A stretch of DNA of 64,000 nt from JBOHDX01 sp050700835 (GTDB taxonomy: Bacteria > Actinomycetota > Actinomycetes > Propionibacteriales > Nocardioidaceae), in assembly GCA_050700835.1 (NCBI GenBank), contig JBOHDX010000146.1, forward strand, positions 19,627 through 83,626, written 5' to 3'. Shown piece by piece: positions 24,322-32,842 of this stretch. Position numbers and translations under genes: made by a program. Position 1 is the first letter of the stretch. Each line of letters begins with the position of its first letter. The notes beneath the pieces were generated by a model. The model saw only the letters and a program-made list of their open reading frames with translations, did no database searches and was not told the DNA's origin.

Positions 24322-26253
24322 ATGAGCTCGCACGACACCGAACGTCCAGGCGCCAGCGACGGCGTCGAGACGCAGCACTACGACGTCGTGGTCATAGGCG
24401 CCGGAGGTGCCGGGTTGCGCGCGGCGATCGCGGCCCGCGAAGCGGGACTGCGTACGGCCATCGTGTGCAAGTCCTTGTTCGGCAAGGCCCACACGGTGAT
24501 GGCCGAAGGCGGCGCCGCCGCGTCGATGGGCAACGCGAACCCCAATGACAACTGGATGGTGCACTTCCGCGACACAATGCGCGGCGGCAAGTTCATGAAC
24601 CATCCGCGGATGGCCGAGCTGCACGCCAAGGAGGCTCCGGACCGGGTCTGGGAGCTCGAGACGTACGGCGCCTTGTTCGACCGCACTCCCGAGGGCAAGA
24701 TCAGCCAGCGCAACTTCGGCGGCCACGAGTATCCCCGACTCGCCCATGTCGGCGACCGCACCGGTCTCGAGCTTATCCGCACCCTGCAGCAGAAGATCGT
24801 CTCGCTCCAGCAGGATGACCTCGCCGAGCACGGCGACCTCGACGCTCGGATCAAGGTGTTCGCCGAGTGCACCGTCACCGATCTGCTCAAGGAGGGTGAC
24901 CGCATCGCCGGCGCCTTCGCCTACTGGAGAGAGTCCGGCAGCTTCGTCTGCTTCGACGCCCCGGCCGTCATCCTCGCCACCGGCGGCATCGGCAAGTCGT
25001 TCAAGGTGACCAGCAACTCGTGGGAGTACACCGGGGACGGCCACGCCCTCGCGCTGCGCGCCGGTTCGTCGCTGATCAACATGGAGTTCGTGCAGTTCCA
25101 CCCGACCGGCATGGTGTGGCCGCCGTCGGTCAAGGGAATCCTCGTCACCGAGTCGGTGCGCGGCGACGGCGGCGTGCTGCGCAACAGCGACGGCACCAGG
25201 TTCATGTTCGACTACGTGCCGGACGTCTTTCGCAAGCAGTATGCCGAGACGGAGGAGGAAGCCGACCGCTGGTACCAGGACCCTGACAGCAATCGCCGTC
25301 CGCCCGAGCTGTTGCCGCGCGACGAGGTGGCCCGGTCGATCAACTCCGAGGTCAAGGCCGGTCGTGGCACTGAGCACGGCGGCGTCTTCCTCGACATCGC
25401 CAGCCGGCGCAGCGCCGAATTCATCCATAAGCGGCTGCCGTCGATGTACCACCAGTTCAAGGAGCTCGCCGACGTCGACATCACCGCCGAGGCGATGGAG
25501 ATCGGCCCGACCTGCCACTACGTGATGGGCGGCGTGGAAGTCGACCCCGACACCGGCGCGGCGGCTCACGTACCCGGTCTGTTCGCCGCCGGCGAGGTGT
25601 CGGGCGGCATGCACGGCTCCAACCGACTTGGCGGCAACTCGCTGTCCGATCTGCTCGTGTTCGGCCGTCGTGCCGGCATCGGTGCCGCCGACTACGTCCT
25701 CGGGCTCGGCGACAGCCGCCCCGGGCCGAGTGAGCCCGACGTCACCACCGCGCGTACCGTCGCCCTCGAGCCGTTCCAGCGGGAGGGCGGCGAGAATCCG
25801 TACTCGCTGCACCAGGAGCTTCAGCAGACGATGAACGACCTCGTCGGCATCATCCGCAGCGACGACGAGATGCGACAGGCGCAGGTACGCCTGACCGAGC
25901 TGGTCGAGCGGGCCAAGAGCCTCACGGTCGACGGGCGTCACCAGTTCAACCCCGGCTGGCATCTGGCCCTCGACCTGCGCAACATGCTGATCGTGTCGCA
26001 GTGCGTGGCCAAGTCGGCGCTGATGCGCGAGGAGAGTCGCGGCGGCCACACCCGGGACGACTTCGAGACGATGCGAGCGGAGTGGCGCAAGGTGAACCTC
26101 GCCTGCACCCTCGACGGCGACGCCGTCAGCGTCGTCAAGCAGCCGATGCCGGTCATGCGCGACGACCTGCTGGAGCTGTTTGACCGCGGCGAGCTGAGCA
26201 AGTACCTCACCGACGAAGAGATGGCGTCTCTACCCGAGGGAGTGCAGAGCTGA
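24322..26253 (+). CDS. sdhA: Succinate dehydrogenase / fumarate reductase flavoprotein subunit
   Basis: 643 residues, close to mycobacterial Sdh1 SdhA. It oxidises succinate to fumarate with covalent FAD. FAD fold: DVVVIGAGGAGLRAAIAA near residue 22. The His-containing KAHTVMAEGGAAAS segment is near residue 55, and active-site segments FHPTGMVWPP, ITAEAMEIGPTCHYVMGG and GGNSLSDLLVFGRRAG are visible. The ATG directly follows the sdhC stop, and the TGA overlaps the sdhB ATG by 1 nt. Confidence 0.95.
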   Translation: MSSHDTERPGASDGVETQHYDVVVIGAGGAGLRAAIAAREAGLRTAIVCKSLFGKAHTVMAEGGAAASMGNANPNDNWMVHFRDTMRGGKFMNHPRMAELHAKEAPDRVWELETYGALFDRTPEGKISQRNFGGHEYPRLAHVGDRTGLELIRTLQQKIVSLQQDDLAEHGDLDARIKVFAECTVTDLLKEGDRIAGAFAYWRESGSFVCFDAPAVILATGGIGKSFKVTSNSWEYTGDGHALALRAGSSLINMEFVQFHPTGMVWPPSVKGILVTESVRGDGGVLRNSDGTRFMFDYVPDVFRKQYAETEEEADRWYQDPDSNRRPPELLPRDEVARSINSEVKAGRGTEHGGVFLDIASRRSAEFIHKRLPSMYHQFKELADVDITAEAMEIGPTCHYVMGGVEVDPDTGAAAHVPGLFAAGEVSGGMHGSNRLGGNSLSDLLVFGRRAGIGAADYVLGLGDSRPGPSEPDVTTARTVALEPFQREGGENPYSLHQELQQTMNDLVGIIRSDDEMRQAQVRLTELVERAKSLTVDGRHQFNPGWHLALDLRNMLIVSQCVAKSALMREESRGGHTRDDFETMRAEWRKVNLACTLDGDAVSVVKQPMPVMRDDLLELFDRGELSKYLTDEEMASLPEGVQS

Positions 26254-27020
26254 TGGCCTACCAAGGCAAGTTCCGGGTGTGGCGCGGTGACGCGGACGGC
26301 GGCGGACTGCAGGACTACACGGTGGAGGTCAACGACGGCGAGGTGGTCCTCGACATCATCCATCGGCTGCAGGCGACCCAGGCCGGCGACCTCGCGGTGC
26401 GCTGGAACTGCAAGGCAGGCAAGTGCGGCTCGTGCAGTGCCGAGATCAACGGCCGCCCGCGACTGATGTGCATGACCCGGATGTCGACGTTCACTGAGGA
26501 CCAGGTCGTCACGGTCACCCCGATGCGTACCTTCCCGGTGATCCGCGACCTGGTGACCGATGTGTCCTACAACTACACGAAGGCGCGCGAGATCGCCGCC
26601 TTCGCGCCCCCGGCCGGCGTGGCCCCCGGCGACTACCGGATGGCGCAGGTCGACGTCGAGCGCTCGCAGGAGTTCCGCAAGTGCATCGAGTGCTTCCTGT
26701 GTCAGGACGTGTGTCACGTGATCCGCGACCACGAGGACAACAAGGAGTCGTACGCCGGGCCGCGGTTCCTGATGCGCGTCGCCGAGCTCGACATGCACCC
26801 ACTCGACGCACACGCCGACCGCAAGCGGGCGGCGCAGGACGCGCACGGTCTTGGCATGTGCAACATCACCAAGTGCTGCACCGAGGTTTGCCCCGAGGGC
26901 ATCCACATTACCGACAACGCTCTGATCCCGATGAAGGAGCGCGTCGTCGACCGCAAGTACGACCCGGTGGTCTGGCTGGGCAACAAGATCCGCCGCCGCG
27001 AGGACCACACCCCGGTCTGA
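26253..27020 (+). CDS. sdhB: Succinate dehydrogenase / fumarate reductase iron-sulfur subunit
   Basis: 255 residues with three clusters: [2Fe-2S] (CKAGKCGSCSAEI near residue 50, plus C near 70), [4Fe-4S] (CIECFLCQDVC) and the third (CNITKCCTEVCPEGI). It passes electrons from the SdhA flavin to the membrane anchor. Same length class as mycobacterial Sdh1 SdhB. Last gene of the operon. A small phhB gene follows after 54 nt. Confidence 0.95.
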   Translation: MAYQGKFRVWRGDADGGGLQDYTVEVNDGEVVLDIIHRLQATQAGDLAVRWNCKAGKCGSCSAEINGRPRLMCMTRMSTFTEDQVVTVTPMRTFPVIRDLVTDVSYNYTKAREIAAFAPPAGVAPGDYRMAQVDVERSQEFRKCIECFLCQDVCHVIRDHEDNKESYAGPRFLMRVAELDMHPLDAHADRKRAAQDAHGLGMCNITKCCTEVCPEGIHITDNALIPMKERVVDRKYDPVVWLGNKIRRREDHTPV

Positions 27021-27074
27021 GTCCGCCGGGAGGTCACGTGGCCGGGGACGCCTCGGGCCGATAACGTTCGCGGC

Positions 27075-27377
27075 ATGGCTGACCTCCTCGATGACCAGCA
27101 GCTGCACGCCGCGATGGCCGATCGTCCGCACTGGGAGGTCCGCAGCGGAGCGCTGGTGCGCTCCGTGCAGGCGCCGACCTTCCTCGAAGGCATCGGTCTC
27201 GTCGACTCGGTCGCACGGGTCGCCGAGGACGCTGACCACCATCCGGACATCGACATCCGGTGGACGACGGTGACGTTCATGTTGTCGACGCACTCCGAAG
27301 GCGGCATCACCGATGCGGACGTCGCGATGGCCAAGACCATCGATGACCTGGTGGACCAAGTCCTCCCCCCCACCTAG
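27075..27377 (+). CDS. phhB: 4a-hydroxytetrahydrobiopterin dehydratase (PCD family)
   Basis: 100 residues, the usual PCD length. It dehydrates 4a-carbinolamine tetrahydropterins. The family core is visible as VAEDADHHPDIDIRWTTVTF (residues about 53-72), with the catalytic His pair in DHHPD. In actinobacteria lacking biopterin the real substrate may be another pterin, e.g. in molybdopterin or folate pathways. Followed by a repeat region with no gene. Confidence 0.88.
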   Translation: MADLLDDQQLHAAMADRPHWEVRSGALVRSVQAPTFLEGIGLVDSVARVAEDADHHPDIDIRWTTVTFMLSTHSEGGITDADVAMAKTIDDLVDQVLPPT

Positions 27378-27381
27378 CCCC

Positions 27382-27469
27382 CCGCTCATCCGCGGCTTCT
27401 GGCCCGCCCATCCGCGGGTTCTGGCCCGCCCATCCGCGGGTTTCGGCCCGCCGATCCGCCGGTCGGCTG
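27382..27469 (-). repeat. Left array of 22-bp repeats (3.5 units)
   Basis: Units CCGCCCATCCGCGGGTTCTG+GC and close variants start at 27382, 27404 and 27426, with a degraded unit at 27448. Each is the reverse complement of the right-hand unit. The core CCGCGG is palindromic. Confidence 0.9.
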
Positions 27470-27662
27470 CGAGCTGCGAGTCTGCCGCAGCCTCCACGCG
27501 CCAGCCACCCGCGTACCTGTAAGGCAGGTGCTCGGGAGCCTGCCTCGACAGAGCCGACACGTTCGAGCGCGTTGGGGTCGTGTGCGGGGGAACGAACAGC
27601 CTCCGTCCGCAGCTGACGTCCGGGAATCGGTGACGCGAGGCAACAGAAGACTCGCTCGGGGA

Positions 27663-27730
27663 GTGCCGTAGCCGGCGAACCGCGCAGGCCGTCACTCTCT
27701 TTAGGGCCAGCGGTTCGCCGGCTACGGCAC
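27663..27730. repeat. 21-bp perfect inverted repeat (long hairpin)
   Basis: The arms 27663-27683 and 27710-27730 are perfect reverse complements (first arm begins GTGCCGTAGCCGG) with a 26-nt loop containing CTCTTTAGGG. It may be a bidirectional terminator between phhB and the antiporter gene, or the ends of a small mobile repeat. Confidence 0.9.
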
Positions 27731-27737
27731 GCAAAGG

Positions 27738-27892
27738 GGCAGAACCCGCGGATCGGCGGGGGCGAACCACGCGGATCGCCGCGCCAGAACCCGCGGATCC
27801 GCGCGCCAGAACCCGCGGATCGGCGCGCCAGAAGCCGCGGACCGCCGCGCCAGAACCCGCGGATCGGCGGGCCAGAAACCGCGGATCGGCGG
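27738..27892 (+). repeat. Right array of seven 22-bp repeats
   Basis: Seven abutting units (one is 23 bp), consensus GCCAGAACCCGCGGATCGGC plus GC/GG, start at 27738, 27760, 27783, 27805, 27827, 27849 and 27871. The array ends 2 bp from the antiporter stop codon. No unique spacers separate units. Confidence 0.92.
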
Positions 27893-27893
27893 T

Positions 27894-29756
27894 TCAGCCG
27901 AGGAGTTGGTGGTCGAAGCACCAGCGCCACGCTTCGCCGGTCTCGAAGCTGCGCATCACCGGATGCCCGACCGCCTGCCAGTGACGGGTGGCATGCGTCT
28001 GCGGCGACGAGTCGCAGCAGCCGACGTGGCCGCACACCATGCACAGACGCAGGTGTACCCACTCGGTGCCATCGCGCAGACATTCCTCGCAACCGTCCGG
28101 CGTCCCCGGGCGCGGCACCCGCTCGTACTTGTGCAGGTCGTCGCAACCGCTGTGATGCGGAGGGGTCACCAGATCCTCCTCACGATCCGCCGACGACGAG
28201 GACACGGCTTGGTCGAGCACGGTCTCCTCCACGTCGAGGGCCACCAGAACCTGGGCGAGTACGGTCTGGTCGACCAGGCCGAGTCGGCGCACGTGCAGAA
28301 CCTCCTGGCGCTCAGCCTGCAGCATGTCGGTCCGCAACCGGGCGTACATCAGGCTCGGGGTCTCGGTCTTGGTGCCCAGCATCTCCCAGACGGCGTTGGC
28401 TCGCTCGAGACTGCGGCGGCGAAGCCGTTCCACCACCTCCTCGGGCTCGGCGCCGGTCAGCTCGGAGTCAAGCTTGTTGAGCCCGGCGCGGGCAGCCCGT
28501 TGATAGACGCCGGCCTGCTGGAGGTAGTCCTCCGCCGGGTCCGGCCCGCCGATCCCGAGCGTGCGGACCAGGATGGGCAGGGTGGTGCCCTGGATCAGCA
28601 ACGTCCCCGCGGCAACGAGGAAGGCGATCGCGACCAGCACCTCCCGTTGTGGCGTCTGCTCGGGTATCAGGAACGCCGCCGCGAGCGTGACGACGCCGCG
28701 CATGCCGGCCCAGGACACCAGGGTCGGCACCCGCCACGGCGGAGCTGGATCCGCCCGGGCAATGGCCGGGATGAGCCTCGGGAGGTACGTCGAGGGGAAC
28801 ACCCAGACGATCCGGAGCACCATGACCGCGACCAGCGTCGCGACGCCGGCCAGCACGATCTGGGACGTCGGCAAGGTGCTCGTCGACAGCTGGTGCAGCA
28901 CCGAGCGGACCTGCATGCCGATCAGCAGGAAGACGGCGTTCTCCAACAGGAACGAGACCGTCGCCCAGATGGTGCGCTCGAAGATTCGCGACGTCGCCGA
29001 CTGGATAGCAGGCGACTTGTGCCCGAGTAGCAGCCCCGCCACCACCACGGCCAGCACGCCGGAGCCGTGGATCTGCTCGGCGGGGATGTAGGCCACCCAT
29101 GGAGTGAGCATCGATACGGCCACATCGGTGAGGTCGTCGTCGATGTGGGAACGGATCTTGCCCACCACGACGGCGACGATCACGCCGACGACCGCCCCGC
29201 CGACGGCCGACAGGGCGAACCTCCCCACCGTGCCCCACAACGTCACGCTGCCGGCGATCCCGGCCACCGCGGTACGTAACGTCACGATCGCGGTGGCGTC
29301 GTTGACGAGGCTCTCGCCCTCGAGGATCGTCACCACCCGTCGCGGCATGCCCACCCGTCTGGCGATCGACGTCGTGGACACCGCGTCCGGCGGCGCCACC
29401 ACGGCGCCCAGCGCGAGCGCGGCCGCCAACGGCACCGGCAACAGCCACCAGACCAGCAGGCCGATGCCGGCGGTGGTGAACAGCACGAGTCCGACCGACA
29501 GCAGCGCGATAGGCCGCTTGTTGCGACGAAAGTCGATCAGCGACGTCCGGAGAGACGCGGCGTACAGCAGCGGCGGGAGAAGACCGACGAGGACCAGCTC
29601 AGGGGTGAGCGTCACGGTCGGCACGAACGGCACGTACGACGCGACGAAGCCGGCCACCACGAGGACCAGCGGCGCCGACAGGTTCCACCGCCGTGCCGAC
29701 GCGCTCACGGCGGTCACCGCGACCGCGAGGATCACCAGGGACAGGGCGACGTGCAC
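27894..29756 (-). CDS. Na+/H+ antiporter (CPA1/NhaP-type) with C-terminal UBP zinc finger
   Basis: 620 residues. Residues 1-410 hold about 12 membrane helices of the CPA1 family, with VVAPPDAVSTTSIARR and GESLVNDATAIVTLR carrying the expected acidic transport residues. A helical cytoplasmic region follows, then a C-terminal zf-UBP domain (residues about 535-620: GCDDL, CEECL, CMVCGHVGCCDSSPQTHATRH), here fused to a transporter. The zinc finger's partner is unknown. It lies 43 nt after the Rieske gene on the same strand and might be read from that operon. Confidence 0.88.
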   Translation of the reverse strand: MHVALSLVILAVAVTAVSASARRWNLSAPLVLVVAGFVASYVPFVPTVTLTPELVLVGLLPPLLYAASLRTSLIDFRRNKRPIALLSVGLVLFTTAGIGLLVWWLLPVPLAAALALGAVVAPPDAVSTTSIARRVGMPRRVVTILEGESLVNDATAIVTLRTAVAGIAGSVTLWGTVGRFALSAVGGAVVGVIVAVVVGKIRSHIDDDLTDVAVSMLTPWVAYIPAEQIHGSGVLAVVVAGLLLGHKSPAIQSATSRIFERTIWATVSFLLENAVFLLIGMQVRSVLHQLSTSTLPTSQIVLAGVATLVAVMVLRIVWVFPSTYLPRLIPAIARADPAPPWRVPTLVSWAGMRGVVTLAAAFLIPEQTPQREVLVAIAFLVAAGTLLIQGTTLPILVRTLGIGGPDPAEDYLQQAGVYQRAARAGLNKLDSELTGAEPEEVVERLRRRSLERANAVWEMLGTKTETPSLMYARLRTDMLQAERQEVLHVRRLGLVDQTVLAQVLVALDVEETVLDQAVSSSSADREEDLVTPPHHSGCDDLHKYERVPRPGTPDGCEECLRDGTEWVHLRLCMVCGHVGCCDSSPQTHATRHWQAVGHPVMRSFETGEAWRWCFDHQLLG

Positions 29757-29799
29757 GCCGCGATTGTGTCAGGGCACGCGTGCCGGCGATCCCGCCGGC

Positions 29800-30963
29800 T
29801 CAGTCCTGGGCCGAATCCTGCCCGAGGTAGCGCCTTGCCATCAGCGTCACGAAGTGGTAGACGCCGTCCTCCTCGGGAGCGAGCGGCCCTGGTACGAACT
29901 GGCGGGTGGCCATCCCACGCTGCACCGACTCGCAGGCCGACCAGTCCTGCCGGTTCGTCAAGTCCCAGAAGTCCACGGCGTACGACGGGTCGAAGTCCGC
30001 CCGGTCCGCCGCAGCCGGCGGGAACGCCCACGAGCAGACGATCCGGGTGACGCCCGGGCTCATCGGGGTCAGCAGGTGCGTCATCACATAGTCCGGATGC
30101 AGGCTGATCAGCAGGTTCGGCATCACCGCGGCATACATCACGGTGTGCTGCTCCTGCTCGGACAACTGGGCCAGGACCACACCGCCGCTGTGTCCGTCAA
30201 GCGACATTGTCTGCGCGCCTTGGCGCAGCTCCATCCAACCGCCGACCCACTCACCGGACGTCTCGATGTTGGCTCCGCTCTCCGGCGGGCTGACCCGGCA
30301 CAGCTCCGGATGGATCATCGAGCAGTGGTAGCACTCCTGGTAGTTCTCGACCATGACCTTCCAGTTCGCCGCCACCTCGTACTCGTGAGTGACGACGGTG
30401 CGCAACGTCTCGGCCTCGTACGGTGCGAGGATCGCGTCGAGCTCGCCGACTTGGTCGGCGAACTCGCCACCCTGGTCGGACGGGTCGACGAAGACCCATC
30501 CGTGCCACTCACACACCGGGATCGACATCAGCCCGTGCGCGGACGGGTCGAAGTCGGCCACGTGACGGAATCCCGGAGCGCCGCGCAGCGTGCCGTCGAG
30601 GTTGTACGTCCAGGCGTGGTACGGGCAGACGATCGAGCGCTTGCTCGCCGTGGTCCCGCAGGGCAACAGCTCGTGACCGCGGTGGCGACAGGCGTTGTCG
30701 AAGGCCCGGAGCGTGCCCTCGCCGTCGCGTGCCAACAGCACCCTCGCGCCACCGGTGTCCATCGCGACAATGCGACGCGGCTCGCGGATCTCGTCACTGC
30801 GGCCGAGGCAGATCCACCCGTCGAAGACGTGCTGCCGCTCCCAGGCCAACACCTCGTCGTCGAGATAGGCGGCCTTGGGGAGCATCCGGCTCGACCCGAA
30901 CGGCGCAAGGCTCCGCTCGAGCTCGGCACGGTCCAGCGCGGCTCGACTCTGCTGATTGAACAT
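29800..30963 (-). CDS. Rieske non-heme iron oxygenase, alpha subunit (quaternary-ammonium-type candidate)
   Basis: 387 residues. Rieske [2Fe-2S] ligands are C92/H94 (ACRHRGHE) and C113/H116 (CPYHAW). The catalytic domain has NWKVMVENYQECYHCSMIHP with H213 and H218 as iron ligands. The residue three before H213 is Glu210, where most family members have the bridging Asp; Glu is known at this place in carnitine monooxygenase CntA. I therefore favour a quaternary ammonium or betaine substrate over an aromatic ring, with moderate confidence. No reductase or ferredoxin partner lies in the cluster. It starts 44 nt after the permease gene and is probably the last gene of the importer operon. Confidence 0.85.
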   Translation of the reverse strand: MFNQQSRAALDRAELERSLAPFGSSRMLPKAAYLDDEVLAWERQHVFDGWICLGRSDEIREPRRIVAMDTGGARVLLARDGEGTLRAFDNACRHRGHELLPCGTTASKRSIVCPYHAWTYNLDGTLRGAPGFRHVADFDPSAHGLMSIPVCEWHGWVFVDPSDQGGEFADQVGELDAILAPYEAETLRTVVTHEYEVAANWKVMVENYQECYHCSMIHPELCRVSPPESGANIETSGEWVGGWMELRQGAQTMSLDGHSGGVVLAQLSEQEQHTVMYAAVMPNLLISLHPDYVMTHLLTPMSPGVTRIVCSWAFPPAAADRADFDPSYAVDFWDLTNRQDWSACESVQRGMATRQFVPGPLAPEEDGVYHFVTLMARRYLGQDSAQD

Positions 30964-31007
30964 ACAGTCAGGGTACGGTGGCGGCGGCATCCTCGTAAAG
31001 GTCCGCG

Positions 31008-31931
31008 TCACGCCTCCCCGGCGAACACGTCGAGCCCGCGCTCGGACGGGCTCTCCCCACGGGTGAAGAAGCGGTAGGCGAGGAAGCCGAGCATGACCAC
31101 CGCGACCGACGCCAGCAGCACGAGGGTGGCCAGCGCGTTGAGCGCCGGAGTCGGAGCGGCGCGGGCGCTGTTGTAGATCTTGACCGACATCGGCTCGGTC
31201 GAGGCGTCGCCGGACAGGTAGCGAACGATGACGAAGTCGTCCACGACATCGGCGAACACGAGGACGGTGCTGGCGAAGATCGCCGGCACCAGCATCGGGA
31301 GCAGGGTGCGTCGGACGGCTCCCCAGCGGGACGCACCGAGGTCGATGGCGGCTTCCTCGTAGTGGCGGCCGATCGTGAGCAGCCGCGCCCGCACGATGAT
31401 CACCGGATAGCTCAGCTGATAGGTGACCAGCCCCGCGACCTGACCCGACAGGCCGAGATGCAAAGGAGTGCTCAGCGTGGTCGCGACGAACAGCAGCGCC
31501 ACGGCGAGCAGGATCTCCGGCAACACGAAGGACAGCAGCACCATGAAGTTCGCACCGGCGGGCAGGCGTCCTCGCCACCGGTCGAGGCCGAGCGCGAGCG
31601 CGACGCCGAGGGGGATGGTGATCAGCGTCGTGATGATGCCGAGGCGGAACGTGTGGATCAGGGCCGAGTGCAGGCTCGGGTCGTTCCAGACGGAGCGCAG
31701 TGGGTCCCCGTAGTACCACCGCATCGAGAAGCCCTGCCACGACGTGCGCGAGCGACCGGCGTTGAACGAGAACAGCACCGCCACCAGCACCGGCAGCAGG
31801 GACCACGCGACGTAGAGCAGCGTGACGGTGAACAGCACTCTCGGCTTGCGCCACGGGTCGCGCCACCAACCGTGCGCCGGCGCCCGCGGCACTGTGGCGG
31901 GTTCCGTGTCACGGGTGAGCTGCGCGGTCAT
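31008..31931 (-). CDS. ABC transporter permease, PotC-like
   Basis: 307 residues, about six membrane helices. The BPD_transp_1 EAA loop is seen as EEAAIDLGASRWGAVRRTLL, which contacts the ATPase. It is the second permease of the spermidine/putrescine-type (also opine or ferric) importer family. ATG 31931 overlaps the preceding permease stop (ATGA). It ends 44 nt before the Rieske gene. Substrate not determined by sequence. Confidence 0.88.
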   Translation of the reverse strand: MTAQLTRDTEPATVPRAPAHGWWRDPWRKPRVLFTVTLLYVAWSLLPVLVAVLFSFNAGRSRTSWQGFSMRWYYGDPLRSVWNDPSLHSALIHTFRLGIITTLITIPLGVALALGLDRWRGRLPAGANFMVLLSFVLPEILLAVALLFVATTLSTPLHLGLSGQVAGLVTYQLSYPVIIVRARLLTIGRHYEEAAIDLGASRWGAVRRTLLPMLVPAIFASTVLVFADVVDDFVIVRYLSGDASTEPMSVKIYNSARAAPTPALNALATLVLLASVAVVMLGFLAYRFFTRGESPSERGLDVFAGEA

Positions 31932-32842
31932 GTCCCCAGGCCCTGCCCCTCGTGAGTGGTCCGCACGTAGACCAGCATCGGGATCAGGGACACCACCAAG
32001 ACGATCAGGACGAACGCCGCCGCCTGCCCGGTCTGGCCGGGCGTCAGCACCGACTCGTTGACCAGGCTGCCCACCATCGAGGTACGCGGTGAGCCGGAGA
32101 GCAGGTCGTTGGTGAAGTAGTCGCCCAGCATCGGCAGACAGGTCAGGATGACGCTGGCCACCACGGCCTGCTTGCTCATGGGCCACGTGACGCGTCGGAA
32201 CGCCTGCCAACGGCTGGCTCCGAGGTCTCGGGCCGCCTCCAAGGTGGCGCCAGGGATCCGGTCGAGCCCGGCGAACAACGGCAGGATCATGTACGGGACG
32301 TAGCCGTACACCAGACCGAACACGACGGTCGAGGCATGCCCGGAGAGCCAGTCCACCTGGACTTTCAGCAGGCCGTCCAGGCTCAGGGCCTTGTTCACCA
32401 GCCCATCGTTCTGCAGCAGGTTCACCCAGGCCAGCATCCGCATCATGTAGCTGATCCAGAACGGCGCGATCAGCAGCGCGAGCAACAGGCCTCGCCAGCG
32501 GCCGGCGCACCTGGCGGCGTAGTAGGCAACCGGATAGGCCACCAGCAGGCAGGCGGCGCTGGCGACCACCACGTAGACGACGGTACGCAACAGGGGCGGC
32601 CCGAAGTAACCCTGGACGCCGACGACGTGATCGAGCACGAACCGGAACTGGATGACGTTCCAGTCGACGGGGTTCCACACCGGAACGGGCTGGCGGAGGA
32701 TCGGGTCGATCTGGCCGAACAGGATGGCCAGCACGACGTACAACGGCGCCACGAACAGCACCGCGAGCCAGATGATGCCCGGCGCGGCGAGCATCGACCA
32801 GAGCCAGTGGGTCCCGCGGCGGCGGCGCACGTGGTCAAGCAC
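31928..32842 (-). CDS. ABC transporter permease, PotB-like
   Basis: 304 residues from GTG 32842, about six membrane helices. The EAA loop is LEAARDLGASRWQAFRRVTW. Pairs with the PotC-like subunit to form the channel. The start overlaps the end of the binding-protein gene by 8 nt and the stop overlaps the next permease by 4 nt, so the three are co-translated. Confidence 0.88.
   Translation of the reverse strand: MLDHVRRRRGTHWLWSMLAAPGIIWLAVLFVAPLYVVLAILFGQIDPILRQPVPVWNPVDWNVIQFRFVLDHVVGVQGYFGPPLLRTVVYVVVASAACLLVAYPVAYYAARCAGRWRGLLLALLIAPFWISYMMRMLAWVNLLQNDGLVNKALSLDGLLKVQVDWLSGHASTVVFGLVYGYVPYMILPLFAGLDRIPGATLEAARDLGASRWQAFRRVTWPMSKQAVVASVILTCLPMLGDYFTNDLLSGSPRTSMVGSLVNESVLTPGQTGQAAAFVLIVLVVSLIPMLVYVRTTHEGQGLGT

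Larger units (their letters stand above)
27378..27893. other. 516-bp gene-free region with two inverted 22-bp repeat arrays and a long hairpin
   Basis: No credible gene lies between phhB and the convergent antiporter gene. The left end has about 3.5 copies of a 22-bp unit in one orientation (27382-27469). The right end has seven copies in the opposite orientation (27738-27892). A 21-bp perfect inverted repeat lies at 27663-27730. The middle (27470-27662) has no coding pattern I can support. Confidence 0.85.

Noticed and set aside
27382..27892. CRISPR array
   Set aside because: Repeats abut with no unique spacers, occur in two opposite orientations, and no cas gene is nearby.
27307..28146. 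Minus-strand ORF of 279 codons through the repeat region
   Set aside because: It is built from the 22-bp repeats (Arg/Gly/Pro-rich), runs antisense over phhB and overlaps the real end of the antiporter gene in another frame.
30950..30975. Fourth TetR operator at the Rieske start (TTGAACATACAGTCAGG)
   Set aside because: Only a half-site matches; the gene is more simply read from the importer operon 44 nt upstream.
29104..31077. 657-codon plus-strand ORF antisense to the antiporter and Rieske genes
   Set aside because: No recognisable domain; a by-product of high GC and lack of stop codons opposite real genes.
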